From Arsenicicoccus cauae (GTDB taxonomy: Bacteria > Actinomycetota > Actinomycetes > Actinomycetales > Dermatophilaceae): a stretch of DNA of 54,832 bases. Shown here in pieces: positions 28,577 through 37,825 of this stretch. The stretch spans positions 1 to 54,832 of the forward strand of contig NZ_WLVL01000046.1 of NCBI RefSeq assembly GCF_009707125.1, in the 5' to 3' direction. A program made the position numbers and the translations under genes. The notes under the pieces are model-generated. The model was not told the origin of the DNA. It made no database searches and worked only from the letters and a program-made list of their open reading frames with translations. The first letter of the stretch is position 1, and every line of letters starts with the position of its first letter.

Positions 28577-29511
28577 CAGGCGGTCTCTCCTTCGCCGGCG
28601 AGCAGGTGGTAGAGCACGGACATGCGGACGGCGACGCCGCCGGAGACCTGGTCGAGGATGACCGAGCGGGCGCCGTCGGCGGCGTCCGAGGAGATCTCCA
28701 GGCCGCGGTTCATCGGGCCGGGGTGGCAGATGAGCGCGTCGTCGCGCATGAGCTCGAGGCGCCGCGGCGTGAGCCCGAAGCCCGCGATGTACTCCCGCGG
28801 CGTGGGGAAGAAGCCGCCGCTCATGCGTTCCTTCTGCACACGCAGCATCATGACGACGTCGGCCTTGGGGATCTCCGCGTCGAAGTCGTGGGACCAGGTG
28901 AACCCATCACGCTCGGCCCAGGTCCGGATGCCGTCCGGCATCAGGGTGGGCGGCGCGACCACGCTGACCGTCGCGCCGAGCTTGGCCAGGCACAGGACGT
29001 TGGAACGGAACACGCGGCTGTGGCGCAGGTCGCCGCAGATCACGACGTGACGGCCGTCGAGGTCACCCAGCTCGCGCCGCATCGTGTAGGCGTCGAGCAG
29101 GGCCTGGGTGGGGTGCTCGTGGGTCCCGTCGCCGGCGTTGATGACGACGCCGGAGACCCACGACGCGATCTGCTGCTGGGCGCCCGAGGACATGTGCCGG
29201 ATCACGAAGCCGTCCACGCCCATGGCCTGGAGGTTCATCACCGTGTCGCGCAGCGACTCGCCCTTGGACAACGACGACCCCTTGCCGGCCATGTTGAGCG
29301 AGTCGGCGGACAGCCACTTCTCGGCGAGCTCGAAGGATCCACGCGTGCGCGTGGAGTCCTCGAAGAAGAAGTTGACGACGGTGCGCCCGCGCAGCGTCGG
29401 CAACTTCTTGATGTCCCGGTGCTGGACCTCGTGCATCTGCACGGCGGTGTCGAGGATCTGCGTGATGTCCGCAGCGGTCAGGTCGTTGATGGACAGGAGG
29501 TGCTTGTTCAC
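28576..29511 (-). CDS. pyrB: Aspartate carbamoyltransferase catalytic subunit
   Basis: A 311-residue enzyme joining carbamoyl phosphate and aspartate. The phosphate-binding [19 protein letters not shown] and the [11 protein letters not shown] segment are intact, as is [20 protein letters not shown]. No regulatory PyrI gene is present, as usual in actinobacteria. The ATG overlaps the pyrR stop by 4 nt. Confidence 0.97.
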   Translation of the reverse strand: MNKHLLSINDLTAADITQILDTAVQMHEVQHRDIKKLPTLRGRTVVNFFFEDSTRTRGSFELAEKWLSADSLNMAGKGSSLSKGESLRDTVMNLQAMGVDGFVIRHMSSGAQQQIASWVSGVVINAGDGTHEHPTQALLDAYTMRRELGDLDGRHVVICGDLRHSRVFRSNVLCLAKLGATVSVVAPPTLMPDGIRTWAERDGFTWSHDFDAEIPKADVVMMLRVQKERMSGGFFPTPREYIAGFGLTPRRLELMRDDALICHPGPMNRGLEISSDAADGARSVILDQVSGGVAVRMSVLYHLLAGEGETA

Positions 29512-30095
29512 CGGTTGCCTCCGGAGATGCGGACCTCGTCGGTGCCGTCGCGCTCGGCGAGCAGCACCGAGACCCGTTCGGTGGACGAGGTGGGGAGGTT
29601 CTTGCCGACGTGGTCGGCACGGACGGGCAGCTCGCGGTGGCCTCGGTCGACGAGCACGGCGAGCCGGACCGCGCGGGGGCGTCCCAGGTCGGCCAGCGCG
29701 TCGAGGGCGGCGCGGACGGTGCGGCCGGAGTAGAGCACGTCGTCGACGAGGACGACGACCTTGTCGTCGATGCCGTCGGACGGGATGTCGAGCTTCTCCG
29801 CGGGGCGGATCGGCCGGCGCCGCAGGTCGTCGCGATACATCGTGATGTCGATCGCCCCCACGGGGACGTCCGCGCCCTCGACCTCGGCCATGGTCCGGGC
29901 CAGGCGCCGGGCGAGGGGGACGCCGCGGGTGGGGATGCCGAGGACGACCAGGCCCTCCGCTCCCTTGTTGCGCTCGAGAACCTCGTGGGCCATGCGTCGC
30001 AGGGCCCGGGCGATCTCGTTGTCACTCATGACGATCCGGGCATCGGTGCCGTTGTCGTCGGATGACTGGGGGGGTGTCTTTGGGGCAGGCGTCAT
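29508..30095 (-). CDS. pyrR: PyrR: bifunctional pyr regulator/uracil phosphoribosyltransferase
   Basis: A 195-residue PRTase-fold protein. The PRPP motif [19 protein letters not shown] and the earlier [14 protein letters not shown] are present; the first ~20 residues are a non-conserved extension. PyrR binds pyr mRNA when UMP is high and also has weak UPRT activity in some species. It heads the pyr operon. A PyrR-binding RNA motif lies in its own leader next to a strong AAGGAGGTC ribosome site, so control is probably translational, as established for mycobacteria, rather than by a terminator. Confidence 0.96.
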   Translation of the reverse strand: MTPAPKTPPQSSDDNGTDARIVMSDNEIARALRRMAHEVLERNKGAEGLVVLGIPTRGVPLARRLARTMAEVEGADVPVGAIDITMYRDDLRRRPIRPAEKLDIPSDGIDDKVVVLVDDVLYSGRTVRAALDALADLGRPRAVRLAVLVDRGHRELPVRADHVGKNLPTSSTERVSVLLAERDGTDEVRISGGNR

Positions 30096-30102
30096 CGCGT
30101 CT

Positions 30103-30129
30103 GACCTCCTTCTCGCCTCGCTGGACGTC
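30103..30129 (-). promoter_or_regulatory. PyrR-binding RNA motif beside the pyrR ribosome-binding site
   Basis: On the minus strand, TCCAGCGAGG (30125 to 30116) matches the PyrR-loop consensus UCCNGNGAGG. The Shine-Dalgarno AAGGAGGTC (30103-30111) is 7 nt before the ATG. GACGTCC (30123-30129), which overlaps the PyrR loop, can pair with GGAGGTC (30103-30109) at six of seven positions. PyrR binding and SD pairing would therefore be linked. Confidence 0.6.
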
Positions 30130-30152
30130 GTTAAAGGATGTCGATCGCCCCG

Positions 30153-30158
30153 ATCCTA
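30153..30158 (-). promoter_or_regulatory. Putative -10 of the pyr operon
   Basis: TAGGAT on the minus strand, about 57 nt upstream of the pyrR ATG, which would give a leader of about 50 nt beginning shortly before the PyrR motif. No convincing -35 is seen. Confidence 0.45.
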
Positions 30159-30202
30159 GCGGGACGCGAGGGGTGGTCGTGACCGCCGTCCCCGCGCCCC
30201 GG

Positions 30203-30256
30203 GCCGACGGTGCCGCCGGTGCCGACGGTGCCGCCGGTGCCGCCGGTGCCGCCGGA
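30203..30256. repeat. Six 9-nt tandem repeats between pyrR and bldD
   Basis: Six adjacent copies of GCCG(A/C)CGGT, with the last ending in A. They lie in the 382-nt gap between pyrR and bldD. Neither strand gives a convincing protein across them; conceptual translations are simple repeats (Arg-His or Ala-Pro). The rest of this gap holds the pyrR leader on one side and an AT-rich bldD promoter region on the other. Confidence 0.8.
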
Positions 30257-30423
30257 CGGCAGAACCCTCGCGCACGGTCACAATCGGACAGGGCGGGGCC
30301 AATCGGGCGCACATCCACCACGTCCACGATGACGCAATCGAATTGTTCAATCGCTCAGAGTCAATCATGTGCCCATATGGATGAATACCAGTGGGCTTTC
30401 GGCGGTTGCACTTGCCGCGAGGA

Positions 30424-30461
30424 TCACCGTGAGTAACCATCTCTTTGTTACAGACAGTTAC
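30424..30461 (+). promoter_or_regulatory. bldD upstream operator-like inverted repeats
   Basis: TCAC-C-GTGA (30424-30432) is a perfect inverted repeat and resembles the BldD half-sites (GTGA/TCAC). GTAAC (30433-30437) and GTTAC (30447-30451) form a second inverted repeat, and another GTTAC follows at 30457-30461, running into GTGATC. The GGAGA ribosome site is at 30468-30472. BldD autoregulates in Streptomyces, so this may be its own operator. Confidence 0.45.
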
Positions 30462-30477
30462 GTGATCGGAGACAGTC

Positions 30478-30972
30478 ATGGCCAGCGACTACGCGAAGGC
30501 CCTCGGGTCCCGGCTGCGTTCCATCCGCACCCAGCAGGGCCTGTCCCTGCACGCGGTCGAGGAGCGCTCGCAGGGTCGCTGGAAGGCCGTCGTGGTGGGT
30601 TCCTACGAGCGTGGGGACCGGGCCGTGACCGTGCAGCGGCTCTCCGAGCTCGCCGACTTCTACGGCGTCCCCGTGTCCGCGCTGATGCCCGACTCCGAGG
30701 TCGCGCCGGCCACCGAGGCCCCCGCCAAGCTCATCATCGACCTCGAGGCCCTCTCCCAGGTCTCGGCCGAGCGCGCCGGCCCCCTCGCCCGCTACGCCGC
30801 GACGATCCAGTCCCAGCGCGGCGACTACAACGGCAAGGTGCTGTCCATCCGCCAGGAGGACCTGCGCACCCTGGCCGTCATCTACGACACCTCACCCGCG
30901 CAGCTGGCCGACGAGCTCGTCGGCTGGGGCGTCCTCGACCCGGCCGCCCGCCGCGGCATCCCCGAGGCCTGA
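30478..30972 (+). CDS. bldD: BldD, c-di-GMP-responsive transcription regulator
   Basis: A 164-residue protein with an XRE-type helix-turn-helix at about residues 9-70 (LGSRLRSIRTQQGLSLHAVE ... GSYERGDRAVTVQRLSELADFY). The C-terminal domain carries the c-di-GMP signature RGD-X8-RQ(E/D)D: RGD at 114-116 and RQED at 125-128. In Streptomyces, tetrameric c-di-GMP dimerises BldD to repress development genes. In a non-sporulating relative it probably serves as a global regulator. It is divergent from pyrR and convergent with nusB, separated from it by a large terminator hairpin. Confidence 0.95.
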   Translation: MASDYAKALGSRLRSIRTQQGLSLHAVEERSQGRWKAVVVGSYERGDRAVTVQRLSELADFYGVPVSALMPDSEVAPATEAPAKLIIDLEALSQVSAERAGPLARYAATIQSQRGDYNGKVLSIRQEDLRTLAVIYDTSPAQLADELVGWGVLDPAARRGIPEA

Positions 30973-30977
30973 TCTTC

Positions 30978-31038
30978 GCAGCCTGTATGCCGAAGGCCCG
31001 GGCCCCTCGTGGGGCCGGGCCTTCGGCATACAGGCTGC
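30978..31038. terminator. Very long bidirectional hairpin between bldD and nusB
   Basis: An inverted repeat with 24 perfect pairs, a one-base bulge and four more pairs, closed by the loop TCGT. It begins 5 nt after the bldD stop and ends 14 nt before the nusB stop, so it can end transcription of both. There is no clear U-tract on either side. The stem is unusually long and exact for an intrinsic terminator. Confidence 0.85.
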
Positions 31039-31052
31039 TCTCGTCGGCGAGC

Positions 31053-31478
31053 TCAGACCAGGGTGGGCTTGACCTGCTGCAGCCGGCCGAGCAGACCGTT
31101 GACGAAGGTCGGGGACTCGTCGGTGGACAGCTCCCGCGCCAGCGCCACGGCCTCGGCGATCGCCACGCCCTCCGGCACCTCGTCGCCGTAGACCAGCTCG
31201 AAGGTCCCGAGCCGCAGGATGGCGCGGTCCACCGCCGGCATGCGGTCCAGGGTCCAGCCCTGCGCGTAGGTCGTCAGCGCCTCGTCGATCGCCACCCAGT
31301 GCCGGACGACACCCTGCACCAGGGTCGTGGAGTACTCCGGGACGGGGTGGTCGTCCTGACCCGCTCGGACCGGCGACGCGAGCCGCTCGGCGAGCAGGTC
31401 GGCGGCGTTCATGCCCCGCGACTCCGCCTCGAAGAGGATGTCGAGCGCCCGCTTGCGAGCCTTGCCTCGTGCCGACAC
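31053..31478 (-). CDS. nusB: Transcription antitermination protein NusB
   Basis: A 141-residue all-helical RNA-binding protein for rRNA antitermination. It starts SARGKARKRALDILFEAESR and carries LVQGVVRHWVAIDEAL, MPAVDRAILRLGTFELVY and VAIAEAVALARELSTDESPTFVNGLLG, all family landmarks. GTG at 31478 lies one base before the efp stop, fitting an efp-nusB operon. Longer upstream frames run through efp. Confidence 0.96.
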   Translation of the reverse strand: MSARGKARKRALDILFEAESRGMNAADLLAERLASPVRAGQDDHPVPEYSTTLVQGVVRHWVAIDEALTTYAQGWTLDRMPAVDRAILRLGTFELVYGDEVPEGVAIAEAVALARELSTDESPTFVNGLLGRLQQVKPTLV

Positions 31479-31479
31479 G

Positions 31480-32040
31480 TCAGCTGACGCGGCCCAGGTA
31501 GGAACCGTCCCGGGTGTCGACCTTGACCTTGGTGCCGCTCTCGAGGAAGAGCGGGACGGCGATCTGCGCGCCGGTCTCCAGCGTGGCAGGCTTGGTGCCA
31601 CCCGTGGAGCGGTCACCCTGCAGGCCCGGCTCGGTGTAGGTGATCTCCAGGACCACGGAGGCGGGCAGCTCGACGTAGAGCGGGGAGCCCTCGTGGGTGG
31701 CGACGATCGCCTCCTGGTTCTCCAGCATGTAGTCGGCGGCCGAGCCCACGACGGTCTCGCTCACGTGGAGCTGGTCGTAGGTCTTGCCGTCCATGAAGAC
31801 GAAGTCGTTGCCGTCCTTGTAGAGGTACTGCATCGTCCGCTTGTCGACGTTGGACGTCTCGACCTTGGTGCCGGCGTTGAAGGTCTTGTCCACCGTCTTG
31901 CCGGTCATCACCGACTTCAGCTTGGTGCGCACGAAGGCCGGACCCTTGCCGGGCTTGACGTGCTGGAACTCCACCACGGACCAGAGCTGGCCCTCCAGGT
32001 TGAGCACCATGCCGTTCTTGAGGTCGTTGGTCGTTGCCAC
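31480..32040 (-). CDS. efp: Elongation factor P
   Basis: A 186-residue factor that relieves ribosome stalling at polyproline. The N-terminal KOW-like domain has the tip loop [17 protein letters not shown], with the lysine of PGKG that is modified in some bacteria. The C-terminal OB domain includes [38 protein letters not shown] at 32040 gives the normal length; a TAGACT box lies at 32107-32112 on the same strand. Confidence 0.97.
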   Translation of the reverse strand: MATTNDLKNGMVLNLEGQLWSVVEFQHVKPGKGPAFVRTKLKSVMTGKTVDKTFNAGTKVETSNVDKRTMQYLYKDGNDFVFMDGKTYDQLHVSETVVGSAADYMLENQEAIVATHEGSPLYVELPASVVLEITYTEPGLQGDRSTGGTKPATLETGAQIAVPLFLESGTKVKVDTRDGSYLGRVS

Positions 32041-32180
32041 AGGGCCGTCCATCTCTGTCGTCGGGGGGCGCGCTGCAGCGCCTCGGATCACCAGGGTTTC
32101 CGCGTCAGTCTACCGGGTGCGCGCACACCCAGGAGATCGCCGGTTCACGCCGACGCCGGGCGCCGGACGGCGGCAGGGCT

Positions 32181-32186
32181 CACACT
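32181..32186 (+). promoter_or_regulatory. Putative -10 hexamer of the glutamate synthase-like gene (leaderless)
   Basis: CACACT ends 6 nt before the ATG at 32193; no Shine-Dalgarno is present. Confidence 0.4.
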
Positions 32187-32192
32187 CGGGTC

Positions 32193-33761
32193 ATGAAGCT
32201 CACGACCGCCGCTCTCGGGGGCCTCGCCGCGATCGCCGGCGTCGCCGTCCACGACCTCACGCAGCGACGACACTCCCTGCTGCGCAACTACCCCGTCATC
32301 GGCCACGGCCGGTTCCTCGTCGAGGCGATCGGGCCGGAGCTGCGGCAGTACGTCGTCGCCGCCAACGACGAGGAAAGACCGTTCTCCCGGGATCAGCGGC
32401 GGTGGGTCTACGCGTCGGCCAAGAGGGAGAACAACTACTTCGGCTTCGGCTCCGACAACGACATGGAGCGGGTCGCCAACTACGCGGTCATCAAGCACCG
32501 GACGTTCGCGGACGTCGCGCCGCCCACCCACGACCACCCGGCGGAGCAGTCGCCGCTGCCGTCGGCCAAGGTCCTCGGGGGTCCGCGCGGACGTCGGCAC
32601 GCGTTCCGCCCGCAGTCGGTGGTCAACGTGTCGGCGATGAGCTTCGGGTCCCTGTCCGCCAACGCCATCAGCGCCATCAACGCGGGGGTGGGCATGGCCG
32701 GGGCGCTGCACAACACCGGCGAGGGCGGGCTGTCCCCCTACCACCGCCAAGGGGGCGACCTCGTCTTCCAGATCGGCACGTCCTACTTCGGCTGCCGCGA
32801 CGAGGAGGGCAGGTTCGACCTGGAGCGTCTGGCGGCCCTGGTCGGGTCGGCGCCCGTCCGGGCCATCGAGATCAAGCTGTCCCAGGGTGCCAAGCCCGGG
32901 CTGGGCGGGGTCCTGCCGGCCGCCAAGGTGACCGAGGAGATCGCCGAGATCCGCGGCATCCCGGTCGGCAAGGACTGCATCTCGCCATCGCGTCACGGCG
33001 AGTTCGACAGCGTGGACGGCCTGCTGGACTGGGTCGAGACCATCGCCGAGCGCACGGGGCTGCCCGTCGGCATCAAGTCGGCGGTCGGCAACCTAGAGTT
33101 CTGGCAGGAGCTGGCCGAGCTGATGACCGACCGCACGCGCGGGGTCGACTTCATCACCGTCGACGGCGGCGAGGGCGGCACCGGCGCGGCGCCCCTGACC
33201 TTCTCCGACTCCGTGTCCCTCCCGTTCCGGATGGGCTTCCCGCGGATCTACGCGCTGTTCGCCGAGCGGGGGCTGACCGACGACATCACCTTCATCGGCG
33301 CGGGCAAGCTGGGGCTGCCCGACAACGCGGTGGTGGCCTTCGCCATGGGCTGCGACATGGTCAACGTGGCGCGGGAGGCCATGCTGGCGATCGGCTGCAT
33401 CCAGGCCCAGAAGTGCCACACCGACACCTGCCCGGTGGGGGTGGCCACGCAGAACCCCTGGCTGTCCCGCGGCATCGACCCCGCCCTCAAGTCGGTCCGA
33501 CTGGCGAACTACCTCATGACCGTGCGACGCGACCTGCTCAAGGTGGCCGAGGCCTGCGGCGTGCTGCACCCGGCCCTGATCACGATGGACGACGTGGAGC
33601 TCCTCGACGGCACCGGCGGCGGCGTGTCCCTGCGCGAGCGTTACGGCTACGAGCCGGGGTGGGGCGAGCTCGGGCCGCAGCTCGCCGCGGAGGTCTCGGC
33701 GATCATGCACCGCACCGCACCGCAGGGAGGCGAGGCCCCCGAGAGCGCCCACGCGCAGTGA
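32193..33761 (+). CDS. FMN-binding glutamate synthase-like protein
   Basis: A 522-residue protein with one N-terminal hydrophobic segment (about 5-22) and a large (beta/alpha)8 domain like the FMN-binding half of glutamate synthase. Landmarks are VNVSAMSFGSLSANAISAIN, GEGGLSPYHRQGGDLVFQIG, IKLSQGAKPGLGGVLPAAKV, FITVDGGEGGTGAAP and a cysteine-containing CHTDTCPVGVATQNPWL. It lacks the glutaminase and GXGXG domains of true GltB, so it is not by itself a glutamate synthase. The reaction is unknown; relatives are annotated as FMN-binding glutamate synthase family. It begins the accessory block inserted between efp and aroB. Confidence 0.88.
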   Translation: MKLTTAALGGLAAIAGVAVHDLTQRRHSLLRNYPVIGHGRFLVEAIGPELRQYVVAANDEERPFSRDQRRWVYASAKRENNYFGFGSDNDMERVANYAVIKHRTFADVAPPTHDHPAEQSPLPSAKVLGGPRGRRHAFRPQSVVNVSAMSFGSLSANAISAINAGVGMAGALHNTGEGGLSPYHRQGGDLVFQIGTSYFGCRDEEGRFDLERLAALVGSAPVRAIEIKLSQGAKPGLGGVLPAAKVTEEIAEIRGIPVGKDCISPSRHGEFDSVDGLLDWVETIAERTGLPVGIKSAVGNLEFWQELAELMTDRTRGVDFITVDGGEGGTGAAPLTFSDSVSLPFRMGFPRIYALFAERGLTDDITFIGAGKLGLPDNAVVAFAMGCDMVNVAREAMLAIGCIQAQKCHTDTCPVGVATQNPWLSRGIDPALKSVRLANYLMTVRRDLLKVAEACGVLHPALITMDDVELLDGTGGGVSLRERYGYEPGWGELGPQLAAEVSAIMHRTAPQGGEAPESAHAQ

Positions 33762-33843
33762 TCAGGCGGGGCGTCGTGGGCGACGTCGCGTCCGACCCTG
33801 GGTCGCAGGACTGCATGAGTGCTGCTTGGAGTTGGCGTCACTC

Positions 33844-33960
33844 ATGGACTGTCCCTCCTCCGTGGCCCTGACCGCTCTCCTTCTCGGCGCCCTGATCGGC
33901 TTCGTCCTGCAGCGCGGCCACGCACGAACGACCGGGCCGGTCATCTCCCCCCGCAGATGA
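33844..33960 (+). pseudogene. Truncated YeeE/YedE (sulfur transporter)-like N-terminus
   Basis: A 38-codon ORF whose product includes ALTALLLGALIGFVLQRGH. This is very close to the first helix of YeeE/YedE thiosulfate-transporter proteins (GALLGFVMQRGRFCLTGG), but the conserved Cys is absent and the protein ends a few residues later inside a terminator hairpin. A GTG at 33862 is an alternative start. It may be a decayed fragment of a transporter gene or a single-helix peptide; the family link is by short motif only. Confidence 0.35.
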
Positions 33961-33969
33961 CCGGCCCGG
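33932..33969. terminator. Terminator hairpin between convergent genes
   Basis: A perfect 15-bp inverted repeat (arms 33932-33946 and 33955-33969) with an 8-nt C-rich loop. It lies between the glutamate synthase-like gene/YeeE stub on the plus strand and the ABC permease on the minus strand, and can serve both. Confidence 0.75.
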
Positions 33970-33998
33970 AGCCGTATGCCGTCGGTGCCGGCGTCCCC

Positions 33999-34813
33999 CT
34001 ACTTGATCTCGCGCCGCACCAGCAGCGCACTACCCACCACGAGGGGCAGCAGGACCCACAGCGCCTGCGACGAGACGAGGTGCTGCCAGGCCGTGCCCGT
34101 CATCGACCCGGACAGCAGCGGCGCGGTGGACTGGCTCGGGTCGATCCAGGGCGCCGAGCCCCGGAACCACGCCACGCTGGCGGTCAGGATCGTCAGCACC
34201 GTCGGGAGGATGAAGAACGCCGCGATCGCCGCACCCGGCACCACGATCAGCAGACCGAAGGCGACGCCCTGCAGGACGCTGAGGATCATGGCCAGCAGGA
34301 CGCCTCCGACGAGGGCCCAGCTGCTCGGCCAGGTCCCCGGCGCGTCCTTGACCGTCATGGCCAGGCCGTTGGCCGCGGCGGCGAGGGCGACGGCCAGCGC
34401 CACGGCGAGGACCGCGACGATGCAGCCGGCCACGGCCTTGGCGGCCACCACCCTGAGCCGGCGCGGCTCCTGGGTGAAGCTGACCAGCCCGGTGCGCTGC
34501 GAGAACTCCGAGGTCGCGGTGAGGATCCCGAGCACCGGCAGCAGCATCATCAGCGGCGTTGACGTGGCCGTGAGGAAGGTCGTGAAGGTCAGGCTCTCGC
34601 GCTCGGCGAAGGCCAGGACGAGGGCGATCGCCGCCGCCGTCACCAGGCCGATCGTGATGAGCAGCCACCGGCCGGAGCGGGTGTCGACGAGCTTGCGCAG
34701 CTCGACGTGCAGCAGCCGTCCGAAGGGGATGCCGGGGCGGCCGCCCGAGGCGCGGGTCGCCGGGGTGCGCCCGCTCTCGTCGCGACCGGTCGTGCGGTGG
34801 GTCGTCGTAGCGC

Positions 34814-34817
<4 letters not shown>
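33999..34817 (-). CDS. ABC-2 type transporter permease
   Basis: A 272-residue membrane subunit. The first ~30 residues are Thr/Arg/Gly-rich, then ELRKLVDTRSGRWLLITIGL, the usual opening of ABC-2 permeases. About six helices follow (roughly 48-68, 83-101, 124-148, 158-182, 186-215, 250-266). It works with the ATPase encoded just upstream (ATGA overlap). Substrate unknown; such pairs next to a two-component system often export antibiotics or lipids. Confidence 0.87.
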
Positions 34818-35725
<908 letters not shown>

Positions 35726-35842
35726 GGTCACCAGTCTGGTGCCCGCACCTGCGAGACGCGTCGGGCCTTCCGCCATACCGCGACCGACCATCGGCCAGGG
35801 TCGACGCGACCTAGGGATGACGCCTCCAGGCCCCCCGGCTCC

Positions 35843-35848
35843 TAGGCT
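35843..35848 (+). promoter_or_regulatory. Putative -10 hexamer of the histidine kinase gene (leaderless)
   Basis: TAGGCT ends 6 nt before the ATG at 35855, with no ribosome-binding site. Confidence 0.45.
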
Positions 35849-35854
35849 GCTGCC

Positions 35855-37056
35855 ATGAGCAGCCGTCCGCCCCGGGACCTGTGGGCTCCCATCTCGGTGT
35901 GGGGGCACGTCTGGCGGGGTCTGCTCGCGGCGGTGACCGGCACGCTGCTCTTCCTGGTGTCGAACGATCCCCAGTTCTCCCGCCCGCTGGCGAGCTGGGT
36001 GCCGTTCGTCGACCTCGTCGTGGGAGTCCTGTCCCTCGTGCTGCTGCCGCTGCACCGGCGCTCCCCGCTGCTGGTGCCGGTCCTGCTGCAGGCGATGACG
36101 GCCGTGTCGACATCGAGCGGCGGCTCGGCCTCGGTCGCCCTCGTCTCGGTCGCCACGCGGCGGCGCTGGCCGCGCATCGCCCTCGCGGGCGTCGTCGCCA
36201 TGCTGGCGTCGCTGGCCGTGTCCCGCATCTACCCCGAGATCGATCCGATGCCAACGGCGCTCAACGTCGCCACGATGGTGCTGGTGCTCGCCGCCCAGAT
36301 CGCCTGGGGCCTGTACCTCGGGGCCCGGCGCGACCTGTTCGCGACCTGGCAGTGGCGAGCAGAGACCGCCGAACGCGAGCAGGCACAGCGCATCTCGTCC
36401 GCGCGCGAGGCGAGCGCACCCGCATCGCCCGCGAGATGCACGATGTGCTGGCCCACCGGATCTCGCTGGTGTCCATGCACGCCGGTGCCCTCGCCTACCG
36501 GGACGACCTGTCCCGCGAGCAGATTCGCAAGGAGGCCACGATCATCCAGGGCACCTCGATGCAGGCCCTGACCGAGCTGCGTCAGATCCTCGGCGTGCTG
36601 CGCAGCACACCGGTCGGCGAGCCGCAGGACGCCGTCGAGGCGCCGCAGCCCACCTTCACCGACATCGGCGATCTCGTCGAGGAGGCCTGCGCCGCAGGGC
36701 TCCCCGCGAGCCTGACGGTCGAGGTCCCGTCCGGGCTGCAGCCCCCCGTCGCGGTCGGTCGGCATGCCTATCGCATGGTGCAGGAGGCCCTGACCAACGT
36801 GCGCAAGCACGCGCCGGGCGCCCGGACCCAGGTGGTCCTGCGGGGCGAGCCGGGGTCGGGCCTGCACCTGGAGGTAGCCAACGAGCCCGTGCCCGTATGG
36901 CATTCGCCGTCGGCCTCCCTCGGCGGCGCCGGTCTCGGCCTGGTCGGCCTCACCGAGCGCGCGACCATCGTCGGCGGCGCGCTCACGCACGGCACCGACG
37001 CCGACGGCGGCTATCGTGTCAGCGCGGATCTGCCCTGGCCCCAGGAGGACTCATGA
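35855..37056 (+). pseudogene. Sensor histidine kinase, single-base frameshift
   Basis: Two open frames encode the two halves of one NarL-type (HisKA_3) histidine kinase. The first (from ATG 35855) gives a membrane domain with about five helices and a following coil up to RISSAREA; it then runs out of frame. The second frame continues from 36412 with ERTRIAREMHDVLAHRISLV (the H-box), a helical linker and an ATPase domain (RMVQEALTNVRKHAPGA, GAGLGLVGLTERA). One base is missing between 36409 and 36412; the expected sequence would read ...REAERTRIAREMHD. Third-position GC bias also switches frame there. The stop overlaps the response regulator start (ATGA). It could be a real inactivating mutation, a sequencing error, or less likely a -1 frameshift. 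Confidence 0.8.
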
Positions 37057-37712
37057 CCGACCCGGTGCGCGTGCTGCTCGTCGACGACGACGCGCTCGTG
37101 CGAGCGGGCCTGCGGCTCATGCTCGGCGGTGACGCCTCGATCGACGTGGTGGGCGAGGCCGGGGACGGCCTCGAGGCCGAGCGGCTCGTCGGCGAGCTGC
37201 GACCAGCGGTGGTGCTCATGGACATCCGCATGCCGCGCCAGGACGGGCTGACGACCACCGAGCACCTGGTGGCCCGGCCCGGGCACCCCGAGGTGATCGT
37301 GCTGACGACCTTCGACGCCGACGACCTCGTGCTGCGGGCCCTGCGTGCCGGGGCGAGCGGCTTCCTGCTCAAGGACACTCCCCCACCGCAGATCGTGCAG
37401 GCCATCCACCGCGTCCGGGCCGGGGAGCCGATGCTGTCGCCGAGCGTGACCCAGCGACTCATCCACGCGGTGTCCACCCGCACCAGCGACACGCGGCAGC
37501 GCCGCGCCTCGACGCTGGTGGCGGGTCTGACCGATCGCGAGCGCCAGATCGCGCTGGCCATCGGCGAGGGCCGCACCAATGCCGGCATCGCAGCCTCGCT
37601 CTACCTGTCCGTCGCCACAGTCAAGTCCCACGTGACCCACCTGCTGACCAAGCTCGAGGCGGACAATCGCGTCCAGATCGCCATCCGCATGCACGACGCC
37701 GGCCTGCTCTGA
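37053..37712 (+). CDS. LuxR/NarL-family response regulator
   Basis: A 219-residue two-component regulator. The receiver has DDD at 11-13, the phospho-acceptor Asp57 in LMDIRMPRQDG, Thr in VLTTFDADD and the Lys of FLLKDTPP. The C-terminal HTH includes GLTDRERQIALAIGEGRTNAGIA and VATVKSHVTHLLTKLEADNR. It is coupled to the frameshifted kinase and faces the ABC exporter genes, which are the likely targets. The regulator itself is intact. Confidence 0.93.
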   Translation: MTDPVRVLLVDDDALVRAGLRLMLGGDASIDVVGEAGDGLEAERLVGELRPAVVLMDIRMPRQDGLTTTEHLVARPGHPEVIVLTTFDADDLVLRALRAGASGFLLKDTPPPQIVQAIHRVRAGEPMLSPSVTQRLIHAVSTRTSDTRQRRASTLVAGLTDRERQIALAIGEGRTNAGIAASLYLSVATVKSHVTHLLTKLEADNRVQIAIRMHDAGLL

Positions 37713-37825
37713 CCATGCCGCGGGTGTCGGCCGCGACCGCGCGGCGCGCCGGGCCTGGGGCCTGGGACCTGGGGCGTCGTGCGATCGCTGGACTTGCCAG
37801 AGATGACACGGGCTGTCACCTGACG

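Noticed and set aside
30203-30256. Possible CRISPR array
   Set aside because: Units are 9 nt and directly adjacent, with no spacers and no cas genes.
30156-30479. Minus-strand frame with Arg-His repeats across the pyrR-bldD gap
   Set aside because: The repetition comes from the 9-nt DNA repeat and the frame crosses the bldD promoter; no coding bias elsewhere.
33762-33845. 27-codon minus-strand ORF with GGAGGAGGG before its ATG
   Set aside because: Good ribosome-like site, but the product is a short Ser/Arg-rich peptide with irregular third positions and it is convergent on the glutamate synthase-like stop; too little to call.
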